From the NCBI GenBank assembly GCA_022577435.1, contig JAKOON010000011.1, positions 17,361,802 through 17,425,801 of the forward strand: a stretch of DNA of 64,000 nt. The letters run 5' to 3'. The notes beneath the pieces were generated by a model, which was not told the DNA's origin, did not search any database, and saw only the letters and a list, made by a program, of their open reading frames with translations. Of this stretch, positions 24,344 through 37,474 are shown piece by piece (the stretch's first letter is position 1; each line of letters opens with the position of its first letter). Made by a program: the position numbers and the translations under genes. This DNA is from Embiotoca jacksoni. Taxonomy: Eukaryota > Chordata > Actinopteri > Embiotocidae.

Positions 24344-25680
24344 TGCTGCTTACGATGTGTTCATAAACAAATACTCTCACACACAAGCAGTTTTCAAGGG
24401 TTACTGCTGAAGAGTCGGCTCCGCCACGGTCCTTAATTCTGTGCTGGCTCTTCATTATAGTTAACTTAAATTAACAGCCACTTCAATAACAATAAAGCAA
24501 CAGTAGGAAAGCTAATGAAACACTGAGCTGTTTCCAGCGTGTGAGTCTGACCCAGACTTCACTCACACCCACCAGCATACTTTCCCCTTACATCAGCAAA
24601 CAAGAAAACGGCAAAGCTTTTTTTATTATTCATAAAACAAGATAATATAAACTGTCACTCGCATTGCAGGCGATACTGTGGAGTTCTTTTTTAAACTGTG
24701 CATTACACGCCCATAAAATCCCCTCTTTTTATTCAATACAGCATGTCTAGACTATATTTTTATTATCATTATTGCCAGTAGCTAATTAGGATTTTATTGT
24801 GCAAGTCAATTGGGGTTTTGGTCTGCCTTTGTTTTTCTAAGTTTTTGTCATTCCTTATGTCTCTGGGGGGAATGCCAGTCGACTAGTTAGTCAGCCACCC
24901 ACTCAGATTCGGCACTGATGGAGGAACCACAAAGAACCAGGAACCGTCTGCATGTCTCCCTGAACATCACACTGAAACCAAAAAAGCGAACAGCTCTCAA
25001 TGAAGCTGCACACCAAGATGTTTACCGGCTGATATGACAGAACAGAGTCACATGAAAATGTAAAACTTTTGAAATATGTTGGCCCACACACTGCAGATTG
25101 TACTGTTTCATAACCCATATCTTCACTGCAGCGAGTTATTACTCAGGCCGGCAAAAGATTTTGCAATAACATCAGCAGTTCATTCAGATTTTTAAAGTCT
25201 GCGTGATTTTTCAGGGCGAACACAGTCTGTTTCTGTGCAGGTTTACTTTATCTGTACTTCGGTTCACGATTAAATGCCTACAGCCACTACTTTGTGTTTT
25301 TCCCTAAATGAGAAAAATAAGAGTGGTGAGAATTTTCACCTTTTGCAGTAGCTGCACTCACCCATGAGATTTATTTGACTTCTGTGGATAATTAAAAGTT
25401 GCTGATGGTAGTTTCCTTCCCTTTTTAGCATATTTTTTTGATGCTATAGCTTCCTGGTGACGAAGCAGATTTTCTTTCCTGAAGCAAACTGCATGGAAGA
25501 CTTTAATACAACTTGAAGACATGAGGTGGCTGTTGCCCAAAATAAGTTTCCAAAATATAGGTTTAAATACATTAACCATTAATTAACTTTCCACTGATTT
25601 ATCTGCTGATGCATTGCCCTTTGGGAAAAGTTAAATGCGGCTGTCAGAAAGGACCATCTCGTCAAACGTCTCCCAGAAAT
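24344..25680. other. intergenic; includes a CNE-like block at 24690-24850
   Basis: The block at 24690-24850 is rich in homeodomain-type TAATTA/ATTA words (for example GTAGCTAATTAGGATTTTAT) and lacks simple repeats. The rest is featureless to me. Confidence 0.35.
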
Positions 25681-25772
25681 GTTATTTTCTAATGTCACTT
25701 ATTTCCAGCGTGCTTGACGCCTCAACTTCTGAGTGACACATCATGACACCCCACTCTGATTGACATGTAGGT

Positions 25773-25793
25773 GGGGAGGGAGGGGGTGGGGGG
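25773..25793 (+). other. potential G-quadruplex
   Basis: Four or more G-runs (GGGGAGGGAGGGGGTGGGGGG) separated by single bases occur on the + strand. Confidence 0.7.
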
Positions 25794-25877
25794 TTAGGAG
25801 GGAAAACGACTGCAGCTGAGGGAGGAGGCTGTTTAGAAAATAGGAGTGAGAATATCAGAGACACAAAGAAAAAGAAG

Positions 25878-25918
25878 GAAAAACTGAAACTGAAAGCAGC
25901 CCACAAGCTATATATAGG
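25878..25918 (+). promoter_or_regulatory. ISRE-like element followed by TATA/MEF2-like box
   Basis: GAAAAACTGAAACTGAAAG at 25878-25896 contains GAAACTGAAA, matching the IRF/ISRE core GAAANNGAAA. Eleven bases on, CTATATATAG at 25908-25917 fits both a TATA box and the MEF2 consensus. The order and spacing are those of a compact inducible promoter, which would initiate near 25940. Downstream frames are low-complexity (poly-G, CA), and no gene body is identified. The purine-rich context makes a chance ISRE more likely. Confidence 0.3.
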
Positions 25919-26159
25919 GCAGATGTGGTGCTGGTGAAGCTCTGTATAATAGAGGCTGTGGTGGTTGGGGTCGGATTACCCCGCCCCCCCCCCCCACACA
26001 CACACACACCCACCCTCCCTGTCTCTCTCTTGCTCTTTGGTCCTGGCTCCGAGCTCTTTATTTACCCCCGCAAACCTCACATTTACAACCCAATTACCCC
26101 CGGAGGACGTCAGCAGCTCGCTCTCCACTCCGCAGCTGCTGCTGGAGGTGTCCAACAGA

Positions 26160-26212
26160 GGGGGGGGGGGGGGGGGGGGGGGGGGGGAATGGGGTTGGGG
26201 GGGGGGGGGGGG
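26160..26212. repeat. poly-G tracts G28 and G16
   Basis: G28 spans 26160-26187 and G16 spans 26197-26212, separated by AATGGGGTT. Assembly length is likely unreliable here. Confidence 0.95.
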
Positions 26213-26442
26213 TAGGCGAGATGTTACTCTGCAACATGCTTTCTCGAGATTCGCCACAGAGCGCCTGTTAGGGATTCATCGAGGCTGTTTGTGTCGTGAT
26301 GACTGCGAGGTAAACAACAGGTGTTACATACGCGATGCCTGGAGGGATAATCTAAGAAGGGATTAGCTAAAATAGCATACAGTCGATTCGGTGACACAAC
26401 AAGAAAGTTTTAAGCATTGTTTGAGATAGCACTAATGCTGTG

Positions 26443-26446
<4 letters not shown>

Positions 26447-26504
<58 letters not shown>
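26447..26504. repeat. (CA)29 microsatellite
   Basis: Uninterrupted CA dinucleotide tract. Confidence 0.99.
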
Positions 26505-26505
<1 letters not shown>

Positions 26506-28759
26506 GCTGTTTATGGGTACTTCTACATCTCTCGTCTGTCCGTTAATTCATCTGTTTCTTCTAAAAGGTGACGTCCCGTTAGTCCATGAATTTCTTTTTC
26601 CCCCAGAGAGCCACAAGCCTTCAGTAAACTCCACACGTCCCCTCGACATGAAGAACTGCAGACTCTTATTGGACTTCATTTCTCACTGAAGACTTGGAGT
26701 TTAGATGCTGGATAACCATCACTGTCAGAAATGATTGTGGTGTTAACTACAGCTTTCCTTTGTGTCCTGTTGATCCCGACCACACTTGAGATCATTACAT
26801 CATCGTGCAGCAATACTTATATAATATCTCTCTGCTTCATTTCACACAGGCTGACCCATCTAACAAGGTTTATCTTCTCATCGAAGTGAATCCATATGTG
26901 TAAAACAAGATGAGCTCATTACCGAACTCCCACTTTATGATCCACAAAACCGGATGCTGAAGAACTCTGCGATGGGAGGGACTGTTGTCTTCCACGTGTG
27001 TTTATCACTTCACTGTTGAAATGTAAGTTATTGCATCTTAATCTTTCATAATGTGATCATTTCCAAGTGAAACAGAATATGAAGGCGAGATATACGATCC
27101 AAAAAAAAATGCACCTGGAGCAGAGGGAAGCAACTTTCATGAGTAAGAATTTGAAGTCATGTCCTTTTGTCAACATCTCCACTTTTATGACCACTGATAC
27201 ATGCAGGTTTATGATCATTCAATTTTGTGTAACAGAAAGAAGTCGCTGAAGGCCAAATCCTCGTGACGATTGTGTTGTTGAGGGGGCGAGAGACTTGTGC
27301 ACTTTCAAAGCCTAGCAGGCATGTTGTCGTGTTGGAGAACCAAACTGCCATCGCACAACAGTTCAGGTTGGATGTTTGATCTCAGAACATCAGAGTGGAA
27401 CGAAGGGGACGAATTCATGGTGCGCGACCCGCCTGGTTCGGCCTTACAGATTGACATAGTGCCTCTTTTGAAGCGCCAATTCCACTCAAAACACCTCAGC
27501 CGGCTCATTGTTTCATCGTTGCAACCTTTCTGAAACATTGTTGGCTCAAATCCATGGTGACATCGTAAATGCACACGTAGCAGTAATGATAAAAGCTCGT
27601 GTAACTCAGACGATGATGTTGATCAAACAACGTAACTTGGACTACGCGGAGTTATTTAAATTACTGTGCTGTGTTCGGCAGTCTTGGAACCTTTTGATCG
27701 TACCTGGCAGTTATGGGATGGATCTAAACACCTAATGTATATCTATCTAACGGTTACACTTCAGCTTTGGAAAGAAACACGGATAATATTTATCTACATT
27801 TCCCTCAGAAACCCGGCTAATATTCATCGGAGCTGTGTGGGTGTAATGTAATCACGTTTAATTTACAACATAATGTGATGATCTTAAAGCTGTCATCAGT
27901 TTTTCATTCAAATGTTGCTGATGTGAAATATTTCTGGGGCACAGAAATACTTGACATGATGTTTTCCATCAGAGCCGCCTTTAAACCAACGAGACACAAA
28001 ACAACACGGTCGGAAATGTCTCCTGTGAAATAACCTGTGAAATGACTTTGGCACAGAACTGTGTGTTAATCCAGGACCACATCACTCATAATAACAAGAT
28101 GATTGAGAAAATACGTTTTCGAGCCTTGAGATGAAATTCCTCATCAGCGATTGGATCACTCAAATGTGTCCGTGGTTTATTTTAGCGAATGGGGAGCAAT
28201 AGAGGGCTCCTGGCCTCCATCCATCACATCAGGAGGAGGCGAACCGGAGACAAATAAACAAATTTGATTTCAAAATCCATTCTCCAGAAATGTAAACAAA
28301 CTTTTTTTTGCCAGCTGACGTCCAAATACACACGTCTCTCTATGATAGCAACAATCACAATTCATATATTCAAGCGCGAGTACAAGAATCAAAAATATTG
28401 TTATAAGTTTTCACAGTGAGACAAAAGAGAGGGTTTTAGATGTAGAGCTAAAGAAACAACTCGCACAGGGACAGGAGGTCAGAACCTGGAAAAATACCTT
28501 TTTATGTTTAAATCCTCTGAACGCAGGCATAGCTGCAGGTTGCAGTGTTTGTTGAATGGTCTCTTATACTGGCGGGCTCAACCTGGACGGGCTGACTGAT
28601 GGCGTGTTGTTGAAATTTTAGCGTTTAATTTCTAACCGAGAGGTTACTTATAGTAGAGAGACACGATAACAGCAACTTGTCTTTGACATTTCCACTAGCA
28701 GAGTAGTTTTGGAAATGGGTTCTGCTTTTCCTCTGTGGCACTTCTCATGTATCTGCTGG

Positions 28760-28762
<3 letters not shown>
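26505..28762. other. intergenic, no gene seen
   Basis: Unique-looking sequence. Opposed open frames near 27297-27574 (78 and 89 codons on opposite strands) are mutual shadows without family resemblance. Confidence 0.4.
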
Positions 28763-28837
<75 letters not shown>

Positions 28838-28863
28838 GCACACATACACACACACACACACAC
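28763..28863. repeat. (CA)n microsatellite, about 100 bp
   Basis: (CA)n runs to 28835, then an interruption TCGCACACAT, then more CA units to 28863. Confidence 0.98.
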
Positions 28864-30945
28864 TGCATGCCAAACAATAATCTGATGGGCAGAGCTGTGC
28901 CCAGATGGTTTGATTCATATTCCTGCTGTTAGTTGCTGATGTTTAACAGGTGCTCTCTGACCTTCATCCCACCGCTGCGCTGCCTTCATTCCCTCCACCG
29001 TAATTTCTCCGCCTGAAATCACAGTGTATCTTCCCCGCCTGGCTATTTTTACCCACACTCGTGTTAACAATGAAGTGCTGTAATTACTGGATGGCAATCT
29101 GACTTTTAGTAACATACACATTCTCTTATTTTGCCAATAATTTAATCAGAAGCCTGTTTTGAACAAACTGGGCCCGCAGCCATTGTTTCCCAGACGGCAC
29201 TTTGGTGCCTTCACTTATTATGTTGCGTTAATGAGAACGTCTTTCCACTGTGGTGAACAGCACTGTTTTGTACCTACCAAAGTCGGCTTGTTACTGCTGA
29301 TCAAAACACGGCTGTGCGGCACTTAGCTTGGCTCTCTGGGCACAGTCATACCGAGGCGTGTGCCCATTTCGCCTAATGACCCGTGGTGTGATGATTGTTT
29401 GTCTTTCTCTCGGAGGGAAACGATTGATTGGGCAAATATTTTTACTGGAAACAAATCTGATTAAAATTCAAAGCCACGAGTGTGTCAGAAGTTTCCCCGA
29501 GTTCTACAATCTGCATCGAGATGTTTGCCTTATCTAACCTATCTGATATGATGCAAAGCAGCACTATAAAAAACCTCCACATTTAATTAGTGGGCTTGCG
29601 GGAAAGCTGATACCCTCTATTTATTTAGCCAAACACTGCAGTTCCGGTTGAGACCGATGAAACATGCTCCTGCCATCGGTCGCTCCTTTGGTGGATCTTC
29701 TGTGAAGTGTTTAATTATGTCCGAAATTTATGTTCTGAGAAAATGAATCATTTCAGATTAAGTTTGTTTCCCAGGCCTGAGAAAACATCCGTGCACAACC
29801 TCGCCCACTTAACACACTCGTACATTAAAACTAGCTTCGTCATGTGGGAATAAACTGGCAACAAAAGTTATAAAGTACTTTTATGACAGTATTTACAAAA
29901 GTTGAAGTCGACAATGAGGGATTTAGGCTCCTTCCTGTTTAATTCATAGATAGTCCTCGGGATTATAACGAGCCTCTTTGGTGTGAAAACGCCATTAAAT
30001 CTCACCTCAGGGCCTAAAATATTTCTTGTCATCTTCCTCCCTGCTGAATGGAGAGATGCACAAAGGGAAAAAGGGAAGGTGGTAACCGAAGCTCCGGGCC
30101 TGTGTGGCTGGTTAGCGTGTCGACTGTGAGAGGCCTAGATTGCGTCCTGTGTTTCCCGTGGCTCCGAGAAAAGAGTCAATTCTCCTTGTTGGTGTCTGAT
30201 GTCACTGGATCTGCTCGCTGCTCTGGTTACCTGTGTACCTCTGGGGAGTGTGTGGGGGGGCAGTGTATTGTTTTTGCAAGCAAATAGAAGCTTTATTTAA
30301 TATCTTAACATAAAAATACATATTTCTGTGAGCTGCCTGTGATTTTTTTGAAACATTCGACGATCGTCCTGTTAATCACTTTCCTGCTGGTTTCAGGGAC
30401 GGATGGGATGCGGAGACCGGAGAAGACACACCGGGATAAAGTGACACAAAGCGGCAGGTGTGGGAAGAGATGGCTGACTCCATTCTGCCTGACATTTCCC
30501 AAGGTAACCATCAATAGCTTGGATTTCCAACCGTCTACTTGACCTGTGTGTGCGTTGACGTTGTCTGTGTGTGTGTGAGAGAGAAGTGGGGGATGATGGG
30601 GGTAAAGGTTGCAGAATATGGACAGGTGGGGTGCAGAAGTGTTCAACTTCTCACTGTGTACACATTCAGGTCAGGTTTACTTCCTCAAAAGTAACAGAAT
30701 ACATCAATTTGCTGGAACTGCCTTTTGTGTGTGGGGGTGGTGGTGGGGGGAGGGGGGGTTAGAAAATGATGCGTAAAATATGTTTTTTTTTAAATATTTC
30801 ATTGTGTAAACATTCAACGAGAGCTGCAAAAAACTGCAAAGGAGAATGATGCGTTCAGGCAACATGATCATTATTTTAATGTCCTTTGGGACACCGGGGA
30901 ACTCCACTGACTCAGTTTACAGGTTTCACTGCAAACGGGAAACAA
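28864..30945. other. intergenic; CNE-like block at 29060-29250
   Basis: The block at 29060-29250 mixes TAATTA-type and CCATTGTTT (Sox-like) words with little simple repeat. Remaining sequence contains G-rich patches at 30733-30758 and nothing gene-like. The 113-codon minus frame at 30305-30646 has no recognisable domain. Confidence 0.35.
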
Positions 30946-30949
30946 AACT

Positions 30950-31233
30950 TACCAGAAAAGGTTACAAAAAATTAGCCTATAAAGCTCATTAACTTACACG
31001 TTATATTTTGATTGTAAAAAAAATTACAAAAAACATAGCTTAAATTTTTTTTTCATAAAGACGGGTTATGCACAGGACTATTTTTTTTCTTTTTCGGCTG
31101 AGCTCGCTTCCAGTCTCCATGTTTGTCCAGTTAGTTTCACAATGACCAGATTGATCTGAGAGTGACACCAATCTTCTACGAGCAAGGAAGCAAAAATGCA
31201 CATTTTCCAATACGTCTTAAATTTTCCTTAAAG
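30950..31233 (+). mobile_element. family A foldback/MITE-like repeat, copy 2
   Basis: Landmarks in order are AAAGCTCATTAACTTACACG (about 30982), GGGTTATGCACAGGACTATT (about 31063), the TCCAGTCTCCATGTTTGTCC region, GAGAGTGACACCAATCTTCT (about 31159) and the degraded end ...TTAAATTTTCCTTAAAG. The left part is truncated. Diverged but collinear with the other copies. Confidence 0.6.
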
Positions 31234-33660
31234 GCCAAACAAAAGGAGAAAACTGTGTCTCGTGCCCATCTTGCTTTTCCTCCCCCTGAGCTACATGTCG
31301 TACGGCAGCCTGTGTAGGAGCAGTCTGACGGTTATTATTGAGCTTATATTTCACTTAATATAGCTCTTTTTACTGCTACAGTATATTAGCAGCTTGTGGT
31401 TTGAGGACACATACGCAGGGCTTTGAAGACCAGAAACATTCTCCTCTCTGATGTGTGTTAAGCTGTTTGGTTCTGCTTGTACCCCCATTGGCCTGTAATT
31501 AGCCTGGAAGAAATCTGGTTCAGTCCTCACAACAAAACGCAGGGTTTTTCAATCATTTGGAGAAATCTGCTCGTTTCTCACTCTGATCGACACCTTTTTT
31601 TATCCGAACTTGTCATGCAAAAAGTTTGAAATCAAACCATGATAAAAATGCCTAGTCTCATCTTCACTCCACCACAGTACATGCTGACGACACTCCAGAG
31701 AGAAACACAAATATGCTTACTCAGTTTCCCTGGATTGCCTCTGAACTACTCCTCTGTGTCGGCTGCCAAACGTACAGCATGATTTTGTCATTATTTTCTT
31801 ATCCCAGTTTTCCCCTCTTCTTTTGTTCCTTACTTCATGGCAGACTGAGAGCACGGTTGCCGTGATATACTGCTTTGTTTACGTATCATCTAATCTTACT
31901 TAAGCAAATGCATCATCACGACATGTTCAGTGGGAAATCTTTGTAAATGCCCCAAAAGGTGCCCTGACATCAAAAGAAGCAGTTTATATGATGGTAGAGT
32001 TCAGACAGCTCTGAGAGGAGAAACCGAGTGAGGCAGGCGTCAGAAGGAGAGAGAGTTTGGATGCAAAATGTCACAAACATCTGCTCCTCGATGACGCAAC
32101 TATGTCAGACTTGCAGCTCGGGGTAGCAGCAGCTTTATGGCTTTTATGAAATGGACCAAACCCTTCAGTTTGAGGTTGCAGATGGAGGTCAGGTATGGAG
32201 GTAAGGTATGGACACGTCATGTGCAAACCGGATAAGGATGCCATCCTTTTAAAAGGACACGTGAATCATCGAGTATAGAGGCTTTCTCCTGTACACACCC
32301 TTTCCTACGCACTGAGGAAAGCCCTTTGTGTAATCTGATTGATATAAAGCGTGCTGCTATGTATTTGCATGCAGAAGACATGTGTGATGCCATTTTCACA
32401 TGGCAGGTCGCCCAGTTATTCCAGATCTGCACTCCTGCCCCAGTGCCAAAAAGAAGACTCCCCACGCCCTGAACGGGTCTGAGTCAGCAGAGCGGAGCTG
32501 GTGCCCTGCAGATTTAGTCCGTGTTTTCCTGTGAGACATGGCGGACGGGGTTGGAAGCATAATTTTATACACAAGAAATGCAAGAGCTGAGCTGTATTTT
32601 AGGCAACTTTAATGACACAGTCGGCAAGACAGAACAAAGGTATAAAGAGGTAATTGCATAATCATAGAAAAGTATGGGGTTGAGTTTTGTTGTACTACAA
32701 CACAATAGAAGAGACTTCAACATTTCTCCATATTATTAAAAATGAAAATAATCTGTTTTTGCACTGTTAGCAGAAGTATGAAATCAGTGGTTCCAGATCT
32801 TTACAGGTAAAACCAGATCTTTGACGTATTCAAACTTTTATATTTTTAGCAGAAGAAAGAGGTTGTGTTTTTTTGGGGGTTTTTTTTGCACCAATGATGA
32901 AATGCTTGGCTGCATCACGCAGACATTAAAGGATATGATTTTGCTGAAATATTCCAGGTTTAATATCACCTGTCATAGGACCCATTTAAATTTATATGCC
33001 GCATAAGAAAAGGCCCTGTATCTGTCTGAAGTGCCTGCACCTCGCGTTGCTGCTCTCCCTGTGTGGAAGTTGGAAACATTGACACAATCATAATTTTATT
33101 GCAGTATTTATTGCGCCCGCCGAGACGCACATTATACGTCGCCCGTGTTTCTGGGGCCGAATTTGTCACTGGTCTCGTTTTTAAACAGCTGCTCAGCCTC
33201 TCACGGGCAACATGAGGCTTATGTATTTCATGGGATGTTTCAAAGCATTGTTTGGAGATATGAAATTTTATATCGGTCATATTCTGGAATAGCTCATGGA
33301 AAATGACGGCTCAGGGTGTGTTACTGGGTTCATCTGTGATTTATGGACACGCTGCATGCTTAACACTTCAGCTGCTCTGTATTTCTTGATGGATATCTGA
33401 AATGTAGACTTAATCAGTGAAGATGTGTTTACACAGTGAGACAGCAATCAAATCTGAAATGATGATGAAATGAATAGCAAAGAGATGCTTTTACAGGCTG
33501 TAAGCAGCTGCAAGGTCAAATTTTTAAGTTTGTGTTTTACAGTGAAGGACAGGCCCAAAAACAGTTACAGAAAGTAATTGCATAAAGATTCTCATTAAAA
33601 ACGGTGTAATTTGTACTTATATTAAATATTATAATATTTTCTTATTAGTAATAATCGTGA
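31234..33660. other. intergenic, no gene seen
   Basis: Contains a partial tandem duplication at 32188-32211 (GGAGGTCAGGTATGGAGGTA followed by AGGTATGG). Minus-strand frames at 32217-32465 and 32966-33280 have no family resemblance. Confidence 0.4.
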
Positions 33661-33663
33661 AGA

Positions 33664-34055
33664 GAAAAGTTTGACATTTTTGGAACGTACTCATTCACCT
33701 CTCTTTCTTACTGGAAAGTAGACCAGTCACTCATTTCTGTATGTTTAATATGACACTCATGGTATGTTTAATATGAAGCTATAGCCTTAGCCAATTAGCA
33801 TAGCTTAGCATAAAGATGGGAAACAGCTGTCTGAAGGTCACAAAATCTGCCTGCAACACACTATAGCTCTCTAATGAACTGATATTGTTTGTTTCATTCA
33901 GACTACAACTAAAGTGGGAGACCTTCCATTTGGGGGTTTTACACGATTTTGCAATCCTGATGCTCTGCGAAGATAAACATCTTCTGGCTTCTTGCTTTTT
34001 GTTTGTTTTATAGTCGACTCTCTGCAAGAAACCAAATAACTGTGAAAATCCCACA
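33664..34055 (+). mobile_element. family A foldback/MITE-like repeat, copy 3 (near full length)
   Basis: The left terminus AAAAGTTTGACATTTTTGGA (33667) is followed by an internal duplication of GTATGTTTAATATGA (33739 and 33763). Then come TTAGCATAGCTTAGCATAAA (about 33796), AAATCTGCCTGCAACAC and the right terminus CTCTCTGCAAGAAACCAAAT (34018-34037). The right end is an inverted, diverged version of the left TIR (TTTCTTGC...AGAG). Confidence 0.6.
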
Positions 34056-36940
34056 GTGTAATGCATCGCAATTCAAAGACGTAAAAAACACCCTTGCACG
34101 ACTTGTCACCTGTCAGTCAAGAAAAACAAAACAAAAAAAGATAATTCATAAGCAACAACTTACTTTTCTCTACAGAGTAGACTCTTTATTGTCCATTATT
34201 AGAGGATATAAGTTAGACTAATATAGTAGCATATGAACATGAAACGATAATTCAGAGGATACAGATTTTTGACCTGCGTGTCTTTGACTACAGGACTCCA
34301 TTGACCTTTTTTTTTGCTGCGCTGTGACAGTGAGCCACCATGATGCCTCTTGGAAATAACCAGCTTAAAGCAATTAAAATGCATTTTATTCACATCACCC
34401 GGGCGCCTGTGTGGTGACCTTCTACTTGTTGTTGTTGACTCCTGGTTCTGAGTGTGTTTCACAAGCAGATAGGTGGTAGAAGTGTTTACAACTCCTCTAA
34501 AACCACAACAACAGCGTAAAAAAACAAAGGGCTTTACATGGCAGTTAGCATTCACAGTTACTAATTTAAGGTTTCCCAAAGAAAAGGTTCAATTATTGAG
34601 AAAAACTCTCCAAACTATGTAATAATAAAACATGTTTTCATATAGGAGAAGCTATAACTACTGACAAGTACTGTACATAATTAAACACTTAAAATATCCA
34701 ACATTACACTGTGTAATAAAAATGTATTTACTATTTTTCCTCTGCTTAGAAATGCTAAACTTAAAGTAAAGTGTGAGCAACAAAAGCAGAGACACACCAT
34801 CTGAATTGCTCCAATTTGAATGTAAAAACATATTATATTCTAAACTACACTATTTATCACTATTGGACATTTAATAACTCGTCACAAGCTGTTCTTTGGT
34901 CAAATTGTGCTTCTAAAAACCTTCATTCCTGACAGCGTGAGTCAGATGTTTCGGTTATCTCCTAAAGCTACGATATAAATAACATAGAGGCTGAACTCAA
35001 ACATTCTGCGGACGGTTATGAAAAGCACCTGTGAAGCACGACCTTTAATTTGACCCGAATGTTAATTAACACAATATCAGAGTTGAGAAGGTGCTTTTGT
35101 CAGGTTACAGCACAAGTTATTTGAATTATCTGGTAATGTTTGTGATGCACCGGAGAGCGCTCGCTTCCCTAAACCTGATTTGCCATTTGCCTGCATATTT
35201 TTTGCTTTATATCACGTCGCTCTCCTGAAATGTGTCCAACTGTCTGAGGTCAGAGCTGTTTGTTAGTTAGAGAGAGATCGTGAACACGAAGAAGGAGAGA
35301 AGCAGATGCTCCCTCAGGAGGAGGTTTGAGCTGCCCACCTCCTCTCTCCCTTCATCCCCCCCCAAATTTAATTCTAAGAACATATGGACACTAAAGAAAG
35401 ACCACAGGACCGTAGGACATGCTGGAGAGGACAAACAAAGAGAAAACGAAGGGGGGAAGAAACAGAGAAAGAAAGACAGAAAGAGCCACAGAAGTAATGA
35501 GAAAGAAAAACATGCAACAAACAAAGAGAAGAAGGTGCGACAGGGACCTGTTTTTGTTTTTTTTGGTGTGAAATTAAAGTTGGATTGAGAATGATTGATG
35601 GAAAATTTGCGCGATGCAGCGGGCAGCTTGCCTGCTGAGGCAGGGTGCGGCGAGGATATCCTTGACTTAGTTTGCACCCTTGTCTGGCCTGAATCGAATC
35701 ACTGTCAAACCGTGGAACGTCTCTGAGGCTTATCGGTTTAATAAAACCACGTGCTTTGATTGGGTGATTGAACATTTAGTTTTCGATGGCAGTTCTGCTT
35801 CAATGCAGAATTTAGAAGTGTGGATCCCTGGACAAGCTTTCTCTCGGATACCTTAAATCCTTCTAGATCACATTTGCAAACTTAAAGACAAGTAAAAAAT
35901 AATTGAGAATGATGGTCTGTCGGAATTTTATATCCTGTGACATAAAGTAATAGACTTCAGTTCAGATGAATTACACTTGACGCTTTCAGTCCACCCAACA
36001 TGTGTTTGGCTCAGAGTTTTTGAAAAACTGGAAACAATATTTGTTTGCATGTTCCATAAAACTCGTGTCTACATAAGCTGCAGCTTTCAAGTAACTTCCA
36101 AGAATAACTGTTTCACTGCATCCTTCTGTCTCTCCTAATTCACTTGGCTTAAAAATGGACGTACAACTTCAGCACCTGCAGCAGCAGGAGATGTAGTCCA
36201 GAGATTCTCGTAAATAGTCATTTACAAGAAATAAATTAAACTTTACAGTTGCTTCCAAAGCCACATAAATAGAGATCATGTGTCTATAAGACAGCTGGAA
36301 TCCTTTTCTTTTGAGCTATTGCTTCCTGCTGTTTGCAGTGATTGTGCTATATGCAAATCCATCTGCAGGGCCTGCAGGCATAAAAAGTTTTATTGATTGA
36401 CTCTGTAAAAGGCAGAAAACACTAATTATCCAATTTTTCTTTCAATCCTGAATATCTCATTGCTTGCCTTAATGAAATAACCACGGTCCATAAACGAATG
36501 GGAACACAAAAGTCCCACTTTGTTATGTTTGATGTGAGGTCATCTGCTGAGTTTGATACGACGGCGCGTTGCCCTGAATGTCACCTTCAGTCTGCTTACC
36601 AAACTCTGCAGGAAGTATGGAGTCATAAAATCCAGTTTAAGGTTTATTTAGTTTTATCACAACAAGCAATTAGGGTTTTATGACCTGGCAGGGGAATGAA
36701 AGGGAACATATAGTTTTATAGCACCAGGATGTGATCAAAAGCATATTACAAATGAAAAACCTATGCTGCCTTTGTGTTTCTTCGCTTCATGGCACCTTGT
36801 AAAAGATGCTGCAGAGTGGTGCATTCATAGACTGAACTTCTAATCCAGTCTTTGCATCATAGGAATTATTTTCTCTGATTTCAAGGTCTGTTTCACGTTC
36901 ATGCATGAGAATTTGGTGGCTGGATTCTTTCTCCCGAGCT
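34056..36940. other. intergenic, no gene seen
   Basis: A purine-rich block spans roughly 35395-35540. The overlapping frames there (102 codons plus, 133-136 codons minus) are compositional artefacts. The rest is AT-rich without exons. Confidence 0.4.
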
Positions 36941-36944
36941 ACAG

Positions 36945-37030
36945 TAACAGTCACGAAAGTATTCAGATCTTTTACTTGAAATGAGCAATAAGTAAAACTT
37001 GCATGTGAAATGATGCAACATCAGTACATT
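36945..37030 (+). mobile_element. fragment of a fish DNA-transposon-like repeat (AGTATTCAGATCTTTTACTT type)
   Basis: AAAGTATTCAGATCTTTTAC at 36957-36976, followed by TTGAAATGAGCAATAAGTAA, resembles the terminal sequence of a very common fish short repeat (CAGTGGTGGAAGAAGTATTC-type start). Only the end survives here. Confidence 0.4.
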
Positions 37031-37474
37031 TAAGAAATGTCAAAACAGAATTGCTCCCTATGCAGAAAATCCAGTTGATTTTTCCTTGTTTCTTTTTTTT
37101 CCAAGCCACAGAGGCTGTGTGATTCATGAGAATGAATGTGCCTTTCTGACTGAGTCAGAGTCAAGGTCATCCCAGTGTTATCAATGTTGCTGAATTTGGC
37201 TACTTTAAGACCCGTTCGTTGAGTTGAATTATTTGTTTAATCTCCATTAGAGACAAAAAGGCAACGACCGAGATCATGAGCTCTGCATTAAAAGCCTTGG
37301 AAACCTGACTTATCCACCCAAACACATAATGTAGCTGAGGGTTTTGACAGAATTTTTTTTTTTTTTTTTTTTTTGTATTTGTTTGTTTCACTTTTGATTA
37401 GTGTGTCACAATATTGAAATACTAAATCAGTATTTCTTGGGCTTTGGGGGTATCATATATGTAGGTGTTTGAAG

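Noticed and set aside
25925..26366. Proline/histidine/glycine-rich frames around 26.0-26.2 kb
   Set aside because: Produced by poly-C, CA and poly-G tracts; no domain.
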